Shown here: piece by piece, positions 22,917 through 32,687 of the stretch
How positions within the stretch are numbered: position 1 is the stretch's first letter
How the letters are laid out: each line of letters begins with the position of its first letter
Source of the DNA: Alectoria sarmentosa
Lineage: Eukaryota; Ascomycota; Lecanoromycetes; Lecanorales; Parmeliaceae
DNA length: 64,000 bases
Reading direction: 5' to 3'
NCBI GenBank assembly: GCA_009733775.1
Contig: WOGZ01000126.1
Span: 1-64,000 of the forward strand
Translations under genes and position numbers: made by a program
The notes under the pieces: model-generated
What the model was told of the DNA's origin: nothing
Seen by the model: the letters and a program-made list of their open reading frames with translations, nothing else
The model's database searches: none

Positions 22917-23832
22917 GCCGGCGTAAAAAAGAGAGGAAAAGGATGCTATGGGGAGGTCTTTTTGGGAGGTCTTGGTAAGAAAAGCAGTCAGTGTGTAGCG
23001 CGTCAGGATTGGTGGCCTGCGAATTGTGGACGGCGAAGGTCATCGTTTGGCGAAGCCATAGATACCACATGTAAAATAGCTCGGTAGCACGAACATCTGA
23101 CAAGATTTGGTCTGGATTGATGGAAGCTGACTCTGGCTTCGGGGGAAGAATCGATGGATGCGCAATCGCTGCAAAACCTACTCATGTATTCAATTGATAC
23201 GACGTTGTTAATTTCCGTAGCTGGTTTGCTTTGGGCAAAATAAACTAGCTGTAACGTTGAGAATTCTTCTCTCTAGATATGGGTCACTTGAGTGATGTAT
23301 TCTAAGCATCACGAGGTCTGACTGTGACTTTCAATGTTGAATGATGACTAGTGATTGCCGGCATTTTTGTAAGAATCAATTCACCAATCATTCAAATCAA
23401 AACTCAGAGGCAGGTTAAGTACTATTCCTCGACACTTGACTCGTACCTCGGCAGTTGAGTTATATTATGATTGTAGTAGGTGTAGAGAATGTGATAATGA
23501 GAAGATCATTTATTACAAGCGTCTCTTTCCTTATTATTAGCAATGCCCGGCTTGACATCTGGCGAATATTGAATATTATCGTATAATAAAAACCTTAGGT
23601 ATAGAGAAATTCAGGTTCACGTTTGAGGATGATACGTTTTGACTGCTTAGGTAGTAGCGCGCCAAGTGGTCTTGGCATCGATACGCGTAGACTTCCCAAG
23701 CTCTAGCTTACACAACTACTCGTACCATCCATTATACTCCTACCACTGACCAGAATCTCTGTTTTGTACATCGTCCACCTCAAATCTAGAAAATTGCATC
23801 AAACTCTCCGTCGCAATAGCAAGGTCCTTGAG
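22917..23832. other. AT-rich gene-free region
   Basis: About 900 bp between the aquaporin relic and PRE4. Short ORFs on both strands show no protein features. The part from about 23450 to 23600 is notably AT-rich. No RNA gene was seen. Confidence 0.5.
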
Positions 23833-24744
23833 ATGAATCACTTTCCCCAGGCATGGGGCCGTGTAAGTCGACAGCTGCCTAACGCTGCAACGAGCCATAG
23901 CTGATGCATAGTCCATATTGCAGCCACGCGATGATGTCTATGGACCATACGATGCTTCATATCTCCAATCTAGGCACCCTCAGGCCCACACTCAGCAGCC
24001 TATAGTCACAGGAACATCGGTCCTTGCGGTCAAGTTCAAGCATGGAGTTGTCATCGCTGCAGATAATCTAGGTCGGTCTGCTTCCTCTGGTCGGACACTT
24101 CCATCCGGCTAACGCTCCTCTCTTCTCCCACAGCATCCTACGGTTCTCTCGCCCGTTTCACCGACGTAAAACGCCTTCGGCCCTTCAACTCCCGCGCAAT
24201 TGTCGGCATCGGCGGCGATGTCTCAGATATGCAATACATCGACCGGCTCCTCAACTCCCTCGACGTCACCGAGAATTACTCGTCAGAAGGGCATGGCCTG
24301 AACGCTAGAAACCTACACACCTACCTCTCAAAAGTCTTGTACAAGCGCCGCTCCGACATCAACCCTCTGTGGAATCAGATGCTGGTGGCAGGACTGGATG
24401 GGGACGACAAGCCATTTCTGAGCAGTGTAGATCTCTTGGGCACGACGTTTAGTAGCCCGACGTTGGCAACAGGATTCGGAGCACATTTAGCGCAGCCATT
24501 GTTGCGAAAAGTGGCGGATGACGAAAGCCAGGTCTCGGACGTAACAAGGGAGAAGGCTGTGGAGGCGGTGAAAGAATGTATGAAGGTGCTATTCTACAGA
24601 GATGCAAGGAGTCTGGATAAGTACTCGATTGCAGTGGTCACGAAGGAGGGTGGTGTGGAATTGAAGGAAGATGAGCAGCTGGAGAATCAGAGTTGGCAGT
24701 TTGCCGACACCATCAGGGGCTATGGAAGGACGCAGGAAGTTTGA
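23833..24744 (+). CDS. PRE4: 20S proteasome subunit beta7
   Basis: Non-catalytic beta subunit of the 20S core that helps lock the two half-proteasomes together. Three exons are inferred: 23833-23862 (30 nt), 23924-24071 and 24134-24744, giving 262 aa. The N-terminal propeptide is short, and the mature fold starts near VTGTSVLAVKFKHGVVIAAD. The blocks NLASYGSLARF, GGDVSDMQ, YKRRSDINPLWN, YSIAVVTK and a C-terminal extension match beta7. The spliced stretch NLASYGSLARF is recreated only when the 62-bp second intron is removed. This is the second 26S proteasome gene in the window; RPT4 lies 11 kb away with no direct linkage. Confidence 0.9.
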
Positions 24745-24883
24745 AAGACGCATTGACTAGCACTGATAGATTGAGCGGCATGATAGATATCCTTTGCTCG
24801 CACCAGCTTCACTTGTGTAATCGTACCGATGCCTTGCCATAAAGGCCTCCCGAACGCCCTCGTGTCAATTGCCAACTGAGAGA

Positions 24884-25743
24884 TCAAAACTCAAGGACTT
24901 CCTCAAGCAACTCCACTCCCAAGCCGCTATTACTCTCGTCAAAGGGTAACCACTCTTCCGCTGAATGGTCATCCGCTCGATTCTCAACGACAGGCGCAAA
25001 CTGCGGCTCTCGGTTCTCTTTGTCCTCGTCCTCGTGTGCAAACGGATCATCCTGTGCAACTTCTCCTGTTGGTCTCTGTTCTTGCTCTTGCTGCTCCGCT
25101 AGTTGCTCGTCTTGTTCCTCCTCCGCAAATTGTTCGCTCAAGCCCAGCGCGTTTCCTTCCGCTTCGACCTCGGTCTTGTCGTCTGGTCGTTCGTCTGACG
25201 CCCACCCACTTGAAGCCTGGTCGTCTGCGTTAGTATCGGGTGCAGACGAAGTGGTGTTCTCCACCACTCTGGAGCTTTCTTCCTTCGCCGCCTCACGCAA
25301 GGCCTTCTCCGCCCTCTTTCCTTCCCTCTCCTCTCTTAACCTCCTCTTCAACACACGCTTATTGTCCCAACCCTTTCCATACCGCTTCCTCCTCTCGTCC
25401 TTCTCGCTCTTCTGAGGCCATTGCGCATAGAGCGTCGAATTTTTCCCCACTTTGCAGCTGGAGAGTACTCTTTCCATTGCTAAAAGTCGATTCTGATACC
25501 TCAACCTTATGCCACAGAATGGAAGATCATTCCGAAGGATGCGAACCCCACTGGCCCGCCAGATTGACTCCAAATGGCCGTCGACTGTCGCTTTGACTGC
25601 TGCGACTGTGATTGTGTTGAGATCGAGGTTCAGAGTCATGGTGTCTCCTGCTGGTAGTTGAACAACTGATGTGCGTTAGTGCTCTGCCTTTGATAAATGA
25701 CAAGCGTTGATTGTGGAGCGGGTAACGTACAGATTTGGGTCAT
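24884..25743 (-). CDS. Protein with N-terminal ubiquitin-like fold, unknown function
   Basis: Two exons are inferred: 25743-25731 (13 nt) and 25665-24884, separated by a 65-bp intron, giving 264 aa. Splicing creates the start MTQIFVQLPAGDTMTLNLDL, which has the spacing of a ubiquitin beta-hairpin. It is followed by NTITVAAVKATVDG (the helix) and later IRLRYQNRLLAMERVL and KNSTLYAQWPQ (the strand equivalent to STLHLVLR). There is no C-terminal Gly-Gly and no GGKGG cleavage site, so it is neither a ubiquitin precursor nor clearly SDE2. After about residue 88 the protein is basic and coiled-coil-like (RKRYGKGWDNKRVLKRRLRE). It ends in a Glu/Gln-rich acidic tail with EEEQDEQLAEQQ. The family is not recognised. 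It converges on PRE4 140 bp away. Confidence 0.72.
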
Positions 25744-26115
25744 TTTCAAAGCAAAGGACAGCTTGTCCCCAATCGCAACGGAAGCTGTCCGGTAGCAGTC
25801 ACGTGTGTCAAGGTAGACTGTTGCAGGCGTTTGCTGTATGGAGGTATGGAGCGACGAAGGAACATGAAAATTCAAGGGCCTTCACGGCCGTTCAATGAGC
25901 TAGGCAGGCGCTGTGTTGAAGGGATGCACTTGTACGTGTGTCAAGGTAATGCGTGTTGAGATTCGTGGTAGTGAAGAGATATGAAATCTAGACATCGACA
26001 AAGCTATCACCCTGATCTCCTAGCAGTTCCACCCAGAGCTCTTTCCAGCTCCCCAATATTCAAAACCTCCTGTCTCTGGTCCCATCTCCTCCTCCCCCAG
26101 TCATTCCATTGAGCT

Positions 26116-26450
26116 CTAACTTTTCCCTTCTGTTTGAGCTTTCTCGACACGCTTCCACATCGTCCAATGACTGGGATGATCAAATTCACTATCTGAGTAA
26201 CGAACGATCGCCTGTCTGTTAAAACCAAGTTGCTCCGAAATCCCGCTCTCTGCAACTATGCTCTCAAGTTTGGATTTCTAAAACACCAAGATTAATAGTA
26301 CGTAGACTTCTGCAAGGACCCTTCTGAGGAGACCTGGATGAATCGATAACCAATTGACGTATGTTTTGCCATCGGGCCTGTCTTGGACGCTGACGATGGT
26401 TGTGGTGGGCTCCACGTCCAGGATGGCAGTGCGGGTCTCGTGTTGCCAAT
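26116..26450 (-). CDS. Small hypothetical gene, partial model
   Basis: Coding-like text on the minus strand begins DWQHETRTAILDVEPTTTIV and continues with QDRPDGKTYVNWLSIHPG. A second block, separated by a likely short intron near 26275-26316, reads KSKLESIVAESGISEQLGF and then RYSDSEFDHPSHWTMWKR before a stop at 26116. The intron junctions are weak (donor GTCCTT), and the first exon with the start codon was not located; a stop lies just upstream of the first block near 26470. No domain is recognised. It could be a genuine gene of about 110-150 aa. Confidence 0.4.
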
Positions 26451-26459
26451 CTCTTGGTA

Positions 26460-26842
26460 AATGATTAGGTCATTTCATAGCGAGGATTTCGAAAATCCGT
26501 CTGCGTTGCTAAGGGTAGATGCCTGAGTGTGGAGAGATTGATCGCTTGACAAGGAGAAAAGGAAGCTCTGCTGTATTTGAGGGGAAACTCTGACGGTGGA
26601 GGTGTGCAACACCAAAGAGTCAATTCAAAGACAATAGACCTATTTTGCACTATTTTCCTAGGGGCGACGAAGACCCTTCGTAAAAGACAAAGAGGACCTC
26701 GGATATATATCGAAGATATTGTTCGAATGCTGAAGTGCGGAAATGAAAGCTCACGTACTTTCCTGATTTTGGTGAATGCTGGATTTGCCCGTACTCTGTG
26801 CATATATTCATTATCTAGGACATTGCAGACAAGTTTCAGCCA
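26460..26842. other. Spacer with a possible first exon
   Basis: This stretch separates the small hypothetical gene from the FAH gene 3' end. It may hold the missing first exon of the small gene. No other feature was recognised. Confidence 0.35.
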
Positions 26843-27903
26843 CTACAGCTTAGGCCTGCTTTTGACATGTTCAATCTTGTTGATGCAAGTCCCAATGCCT
26901 TCCAGGCCGACTTCAACAACATCACCGTCCTTCAGCCACATCGCTGGTTTCCTGCCCGAGCCTACGCCTTGTGGTGTTCCAGTGAAAATCAAATCCCCAG
27001 GGAGAAGAGTCGTCCCTTGACTTAAGAAGCTAATTGTCTTTGCCACTCCAAAAATCATGTCCCTAGTACTGCTATTCTGGACGACCTTCCCGTTAATCTT
27101 CGTCGAAATCCTGAGGGCTTGGGGATCTTTGATTAAAGCACTCGATACAATACCTGGCCCATACGGAGCCCATCCATCGAAGCCTTTGCCCAACGCCCAC
27201 TGCCCACCTCCTCTTTTCAGTTGCCATTCGCGATGTGATACATCGTTACCGACTGCATAACCCATGACGTATTCAAGAGCTTTAGACTCGGGGACTTCCC
27301 TCGCTTCTTTGCCAATAATGGCCACGAGCTCGCATTCGTAATCTAATCCGTCCACTTCTTGAGCCATAGCAGGGATGGGGACATTATCGAAGGGCCCGCC
27401 AAGTGAGGTGATTGGTTTATCTTTCGGGATCAGTATTGCTTATTTGAGAGTGTGTATAATGAGCTTTGGAACATGTCTACGGAGTAGACACTCGTAAGAC
27501 ATGCCTGAATACTCAAGGTTCGGTCCAAAAAAGGAAACATAGACTCCGAAAATACGTACAGAATAGCACGGGATACTTTGGCAGCGGCATGTTTGATTCT
27601 TTGGCGTGTTGCTCGTAATTGAGGCCGAGGCAGCGGACGGTTTTGACGTCTTCATTGGCAAGGGGAGCAAGGAGAAGGCGTACATCCTGATCGAGTTCAG
27701 CGAGCAATAGGATACGACAGTGCGAGGGAGGTACGTACAGCAACTTGCTCTGTCACATCGTGTTTGCCGAATATATCGCCCTTTATCACCCGAGCTTGCT
27801 TCGTTCTGCCTATATCATTGACGCCCTGTGGTAAGATAGCATCTCCGTAGTAGGTTCTGCCGTCTTTGGCGAGGAACCGGACTAGACGTGAAAAAAGAGG
27901 CAT
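26843..27903 (-). CDS. Fumarylacetoacetate hydrolase-family protein
   Basis: Three exons are inferred, 27903-27739, 27686-27560 and 27420-26843, giving 289 aa, typical for the FAHD-type branch. An N-terminal segment (MPLFSRLVRFLAKDGRTYYG) precedes the catalytic fold. Family signatures are CLGLNYEQHAKES, YPVLFYKPITSLGGP (recreated by splicing), DYECELVAIIGKE with the metal-binding Glu pair, GYAVGNDVSHREWQ, GKGFDGWAPYGP and FTGTPQGVG. Such enzymes cleave C-C bonds in acylpyruvate-like substrates or decarboxylate oxaloacetate; the substrate here cannot be read. The start at 27903 was chosen over the longer frame from 27912. It shares a 224-bp divergent promoter with SDHAF1. Confidence 0.88.
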
Positions 27904-28127
27904 GCTGCGCAATCAAGAAAGTGCAATGACAGAACAAAGACTTTCAAAATTTTCAAGCCAAGCTCGAATGGCGAAGCTGCGCTGTCTTGCGTTCACTCAT
28001 GTCTGATCTCATCCTTTAAACGGGCCCTGTAAACGCCGGCTTTTATCCCCGGCAGCGGCAGTTCCTTTGCGGCTTCTTGCCGCTGCAAACTCTCTCCTTG
28101 GGTACTTGGGTAGCTGTTGTTGGTGAA
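27904..28127. promoter_or_regulatory. Short divergent promoter FAH-family gene / SDHAF1
   Basis: Only 224 bp separate the two start codons, so both promoters must overlap. Both neighbours plausibly serve mitochondrial metabolism, which makes co-regulation possible, though unproved. Confidence 0.5.
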
Positions 28128-28485
28128 ATGAGGCTCTCAGGATTGCAGAGAGGAGTGTTGTCACTGTATCGCCAGTGCTTGAGAGAGATAGAGAAAAAGC
28201 CAGCGGTTTGTCACCTACTGCATGATGGCCATCATCGACGCGAAGAACAGTTCTTACCTGTCTTAGGACGTACGAGAGAACTTCAAAGGCTTCGCAAGGT
28301 AGGTACCATTGAAGGAAACATCTGACCAAGCCGGAACATGAGTTGATATCATGCGTCACAGGACCGAGTTCGAGAAGAACATTGGACTGGACAAGAAAAA
28401 CTTCGCTGCGATTGAATATCTCCTACGCAAAGGCCAGAGGCAGTTGGAAATATATTCCTCTCCTGGAATTAGGAATATTATCTGA
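28128..28485 (+). CDS. SDHAF1: Succinate dehydrogenase assembly factor 1 (LYR protein)
   Basis: Three exons are inferred: 28128-28205, 28267-28298 (32 nt) and 28362-28485, giving 77 aa. The protein has the LYR motif in VLSLYRQCLRE and the conserved C-terminal block FEKNIGLDKKNFAAIEYLLR. It ends KGQRQLEIYSSPGIRNII, which fits the SDHAF1/Sdh6 family. These small mitochondrial matrix proteins help insert iron-sulfur clusters into the Sdh2 subunit of complex II. The middle exon encodes DVRENFKGFA. Because of the introns and small size, no unspliced ORF shows the whole protein. The first donor (GTTTGT) is non-standard but recreates the family sequence. Confidence 0.88.
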
Positions 28486-28684
28486 GGTGACGCCGATCCA
28501 GTTGGTCAGGGATTGCAATTTCGGGGATTACCATGCTGAGATTACGATGTTTCAGCTCTTGGAATCTTAATCAACGTGCCATGTGGAAATGGCAATTAGT
28601 CTTAATACATAGAAATCAGCACCCCAGATATCGCTACAGCACCGCCAACGCCATCGCTAACAATTCAAAAAGCTCAAACAGCTT

Positions 28685-30032
28685 TCAAAACTCTTCTCCC
28701 TCACCATGAGGATACTCTCGATACCAATCCTTGGGATCTCCACCAGGTATGCAAAGGCCGAGTCTCCAGAAGTAGTCTCGATGAGCAAAGAACAATTGCC
28801 ATATGCGAAAGCGTGGCGGTACTGTTAAGAGACCCTTTGTGTCGTCCCACCAGTTCTTGAAACCTTCTATGTCGGCGCCTTGCTCAATACTTGGGACATT
28901 CGGCATTTCCTGAGCGACCTCCGCGCCGGCTATACACTGCAAGCTCTCCAGTCAGCAATTGCGTTTTCAAGAATAAAGGGTAGGGATCAGAAACCCATGG
29001 CCTGGGGAAATGTCTTACATTTGGATCTTCATCGCCGACACAGTACCTCAGGTCTTTCACCTCCGGAGATAGCTCCGGCTTCGAGATGTAAATTTCTCCA
29101 GCGTGCATTTGATAGCCCCATTCCGTCAAAGGAAGCAACGGCACCGGGTCATCGACATGTGTCACTCGCCTGTACCTGCCAGTAATGTTGAGGTGACCAG
29201 CATCCGAGAAGGACTTGTCGATGTATTGCATTAGTCCTTGGTTCCCGATTCTTGGCTCACCAAAGGTAGTCACTTGAGGCTTCCAACCTCGAGATTCGAA
29301 GTCAAGAGATGCAATAGCTGCCACCGCCCCACCAAGCGAATGCCCCACCAAAGTCACCTGATAGTCCGGATACTCCTGAACGAGTTCTTTGAGATGAGGT
29401 AGGATATGAGGTCGAGTATGCCTCCATGAGGTCATGAATCCTGCATGGACAGTGCAGTCGGTACATTCTGCCTTCTGTGGGTTTATTGCTCGTTTCCTCA
29501 AGCTTCTTGCACGCTCGTCCTCGTCCACGTCCTCGTCGCCTGGATAAGGAATATACTCCTGTGGAACCGTTGACAAGTCGATGATGGTATTTGCTACTGA
29601 ATAGGTTCCGCGAAACGCCACGATAATCCGTGGAGGTGATGGAGGATGGGAAAGGACAATGTATCCGCAGCTGTCAGACATGAAGGGTCCTGTATTCCAT
29701 GTCTACTCATCACCTTCAGTATACGCACAGCCGAAGAGCAAAATTCAGACCCTTACCGTCACCAACTCGAAGCTGCGGAACTCTTGGCATCGGCTCGCGC
29801 ATATGAAAGGCTTTTGGATGCCTGTTCCTGTCACTCCGACACAATAAGAAATATCGACTATGCGTGATAGCTCTTCAAGGTCATTGAAGAGCTCGATGGG
29901 TATAACGTGTTTCGAGGTTGACGGTAGCTCTTCCACCAATGGCGATTGCGAGGAAGGGACCCCAAGCGCCGAAGAGAGGGATGAAGAACAGTATAAAAAC
30001 AATAAAACAAGTTCCAGGAATTGAGACATCAT
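28685..30032 (-). CDS. Secreted class 3 lipase
   Basis: Three exons are inferred, 30032-29757, 29702-29019 and 28936-28685, giving 403 aa. A hydrophobic leader (MMSQFLELVLLFLYCSSSLS) looks like a signal peptide, so the enzyme is probably secreted. The alpha/beta-hydrolase core shows IIVAFRGTYS, the nucleophile elbow VGHSLGGAVA (GxSxG), FGEPRIGN, VTHVDDPVP with the likely catalytic Asp, and YQMHAGEIYI with the likely His. This is the fungal triacylglycerol lipase / feruloyl-esterase fold (PF01764). The substrate cannot be told. An extra stretch after the His carries a Cys pair region and a WWDD motif. It converges on SDHAF1 with 199 bp between. Confidence 0.9.
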
Positions 30033-30307
30033 GTTGGAGGTCGAGTGAGGGTATGTAATGAAAGAAGAGGCGTTGCGAAAACGTCACCAGCGAGGTTGCC
30101 AAGACCTGGGGTAGCGCCCGAATCTTGCTTGAAAGAGGTTTAGTGTTCAGGTGGCTTCCGAAGTGGCATTAATACTACCTTACTTACCATGTTTCATGAA
30201 TGCGGTCAATGGGTCAACGAGTGTGAGCACAACAGAGTCTATCAATCCAATCTATTAATAAGAACGCCTGCGCCAAATGACCAGCCTTACAGCTAAGGTC
30301 TCGACAA

Positions 30308-31214
30308 CTACGATCCTACCGCATGAGCGAAAACTTTCGCAGCTAGTTCGCTGAGCAATTTAGCTTTGTCGCCCTGGGGCAGCTCCTACCATCTCGTCAG
30401 ACAATCTCACTCCTTACTCCCTCAAAGGATATCAGAAAGGGTAATCCACTCACCTGGAATACACTGTAGACGCTCTTCCCTCTCGCATCTCTTACTGCTC
30501 CTAACCTGTTGCCCGCCACTGCTCCAGCGACAGCCCCTGGAAAGTTTGCAACGATGAAGCCCATAGCCCCACCACTCAACCCTCCTACCATACTCCAAAA
30601 CTTGCTGGTAGGCTTTGCTTCTTTGCCTTCTGCCATCCCTTCCTCTCTCAACATCTCCTCAAAAATACCTCCGAACTGTTCATTGCTGAAGTGCTCTTCT
30701 TCTTGTGTATTCTTCGCCCCGAATCCAAATGCAGACCAGGGGAAGCCGCCAGTTTTTTGCTGTGGGCGAGGAATTTCTTCCTCCTCAGGATCGCTTTCTT
30801 CGCCACCAGAGGGAAAGCCGTGGTAAGAACGGGCAGAGTCGTAGTCGCGGCGACGGTTTGGGTCTGAGAGGGTGTAGTAAGCATCGTTGATTTGTTGGAA
30901 CTTCTTGGTGCGGGCAGGGCGTTCGGGAGAATCAGAGGGGACACGGTCGGGATGCGATTTCAAGGCTTGTCTTAACAAAAGGTTTAGTTCGCTATGTTAA
31001 CGAAACGGAACTGAGATGGACATACTTCTTGTAGGCATCTCGGATCTGCTGTTGGGTGGCTTGGGGTGATAGGTCGAGGATCACATCTGTAATTGTTAAA
31101 AACGCAAGTGGCGATGCATGGCCAGATCGTACAATAGTCTGGAGGCGCGCCTGAAACAAATTTGTTAGAATATCTCTATGAATAAGGAGTATGAGAGTGG
31201 TACCTACTGGACAT
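30308..31214 (-). CDS. J-domain co-chaperone with glycine-rich tail
   Basis: Five exons are inferred: 31214-31208 (7 nt), 31150-31133 (18 nt), 31086-31026, 30970-30454 and 30385-30308, giving 226 aa. Splicing yields MSSAPPDYYVILDLSP, the usual start of a J domain. It continues with QQIRDAYKK and the HPD motif in ALKSHPDRVP. FQQINDAYYTLSDPNRRRDYD completes the domain (about residues 7-75), so it can stimulate Hsp70 ATPase. The C-terminal half has glycine-zipper-like hydrophobic text (GGLSGGAMGFIVANFPG, AGAVAGNRLGAV), suggesting membrane association. It ends with LLSELAAKVFAHAVGS, encoded by the last exon. The 7- and 18-nt exons are unusual. A second J-domain gene (ERJ5) lies 1.5 kb away. Confidence 0.82.
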
Positions 31215-31679
31215 GTCTTTGAAACCGGCTATTCAAGGCGTGATGCCGACTATTTCGCGTCACAGGCGTAAGCTCAGAGCTTCGGGTTAGGAACGCTGCT
31301 CAGGAATGAAGGAGCAAAGAGGAGCTCAAGGTATACGAACAGTCTGAGGGGTGGATTTAAATATAAAGAATCAGAGTATTACGTGTGCGATTGACATGAG
31401 CCTTGAATGCCTCAAGGTTTACGCATGAGATAGCGACTTGAATGACGTACGAATACCGTTACCTTAGCATCACCATTAGCGCGTGGGGAAGATGCTAGCA
31501 ACCCGAGGGGATAGGGTAGAGCGTGCCTACCTACTTTACGTGCCTCGGATTTTAGCGAGCCGTCAGCCCTAGCGAAGCCTGCCTCTCTTGAAGTTTGAGT
31601 CCACGACTCCACAGCTTTTACAACCAGCTCTTTCACAACGTATTCACTACACCTACCTCCAGCCCACTATTGATCAGCA
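31215..31679. promoter_or_regulatory. Divergent promoter: J protein / small membrane protein
   Basis: A 465-bp spacer separates the start codons of two divergent genes. No repeats or motifs are recognised. Confidence 0.45.
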
Positions 31680-32102
31680 ATGGCATGGTTCTCCGGCCCC
31701 GGTCGCTCCTCCTCTCCGCGCCGCTCGTCTGCCTATTCGCAACGTCCTTCCAGCGACAGTAAAGGCTACTACTACAGGACCTCCTCCTCACATTCTAGCC
31801 GTGCGCGACCCCGTGGAGGCTACGTCAACCGCATCGTTTCCCAGATAAAACGCTACCTCCGTCACCTGTATGACTACGCGCGCAATCATCCAGTCAAGCT
31901 GATGATGCTTTTGCTTCCATTGTTGACGGGTGGGGCGTTGGCAGGAGTGCTAGCAAAGTTCGGTATTAGGTTACCTGCCGGTTTGGCAAATATGGTGCCA
32001 GGACTCGCTGGGGGCAGACCCGGATTGGGAGGAAGAAGTGATGTAGGTGGTGGTGGGGGCGGTATACAAAATTTAATGAAGATGGCGCAAATGTTTGTAT
32101 GA
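31680..32102 (+). CDS. Small conserved-looking membrane protein, unknown function
   Basis: Single exon, 140 aa. The first 50 residues are Ser/Arg/Tyr-rich and disordered (SSSPRRSSAYSQRPSSDSKG). A basic amphipathic stretch follows (VNRIVSQIKRYLRHLYDYAR). One hydrophobic segment at about residues 76-93 (KLMMLLLPLLTGGALAGVLA) may span or dip into a membrane. The C-terminus is glycine-rich. I do not recognise a named family. Coding is supported by good codon structure, a clear ATG and its isolation between two convergent or divergent neighbours. It lies between two J-domain genes. Confidence 0.7.
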   Translation: MAWFSGPGRSSSPRRSSAYSQRPSSDSKGYYYRTSSSHSSRARPRGGYVNRIVSQIKRYLRHLYDYARNHPVKLMMLLLPLLTGGALAGVLAKFGIRLPAGLANMVPGLAGGRPGLGGRSDVGGGGGGIQNLMKMAQMFV

Positions 32103-32687
32103 GGGCTATGATGGACTGTTGATATTGATAGGCCTATGAGGTAATTACTCCAAGCTTGTACCGTTAATACACTGCGCTGGGCCTATGCTAATTTGTGAGA
32201 AAGTGAAATGCCTGGTTCAGAGGGAGCGACCTGTTCATTGGATATCAACCTCGATATTTTGTGCCGTTGACGACTGGCATGACATGTCGAGCTCCACAGC
32301 TGGCTCGATGTAGTGGGTATCTCAATTGCGATGGTGTCTTGTCAGACAAGCTGTCCGGATCAAGAGTCGCGCAGAATCCCAATTTCTTCTATCTCCAGGC
32401 CAAGTGCTCCACTGGGCGAAAACTTGCCCACTTCCTTGGGGGAAATCCCTTGGCTGTGCATAGAGCAAATCATGTAGGCGAACAAAACTGCTACAACTTG
32501 TTACGGCCTTCACGACCATACAATATAAATTGCCATAACGTTGACTACCCAATGGCCTTCTTCCTCTGAGCTTACGCCATCCGGCCGCAACCGGGAAAGG
32601 ATTTCTATTTGGAAATCGGTTTAAAGCAGTGTTGTCGACTATTACTTTCCCTAGCTTCTTTGATAGCCGGAGATTTTATAGGGCACG
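32103..32687. other. Convergent intergenic spacer
   Basis: A 585-bp spacer separates the small membrane protein and ERJ5 3' ends. ORFs of about 100 codons occur but have no recognisable features, and no repeats are seen. Confidence 0.5.

Noticed and set aside
25020..25596. Cys/Ser-rich open frames on the plus strand
   Set aside because: They are antisense to the acidic tail of the ubiquitin-fold gene; the Cys/Ser richness is the reverse reading of Glu/Gln codons.
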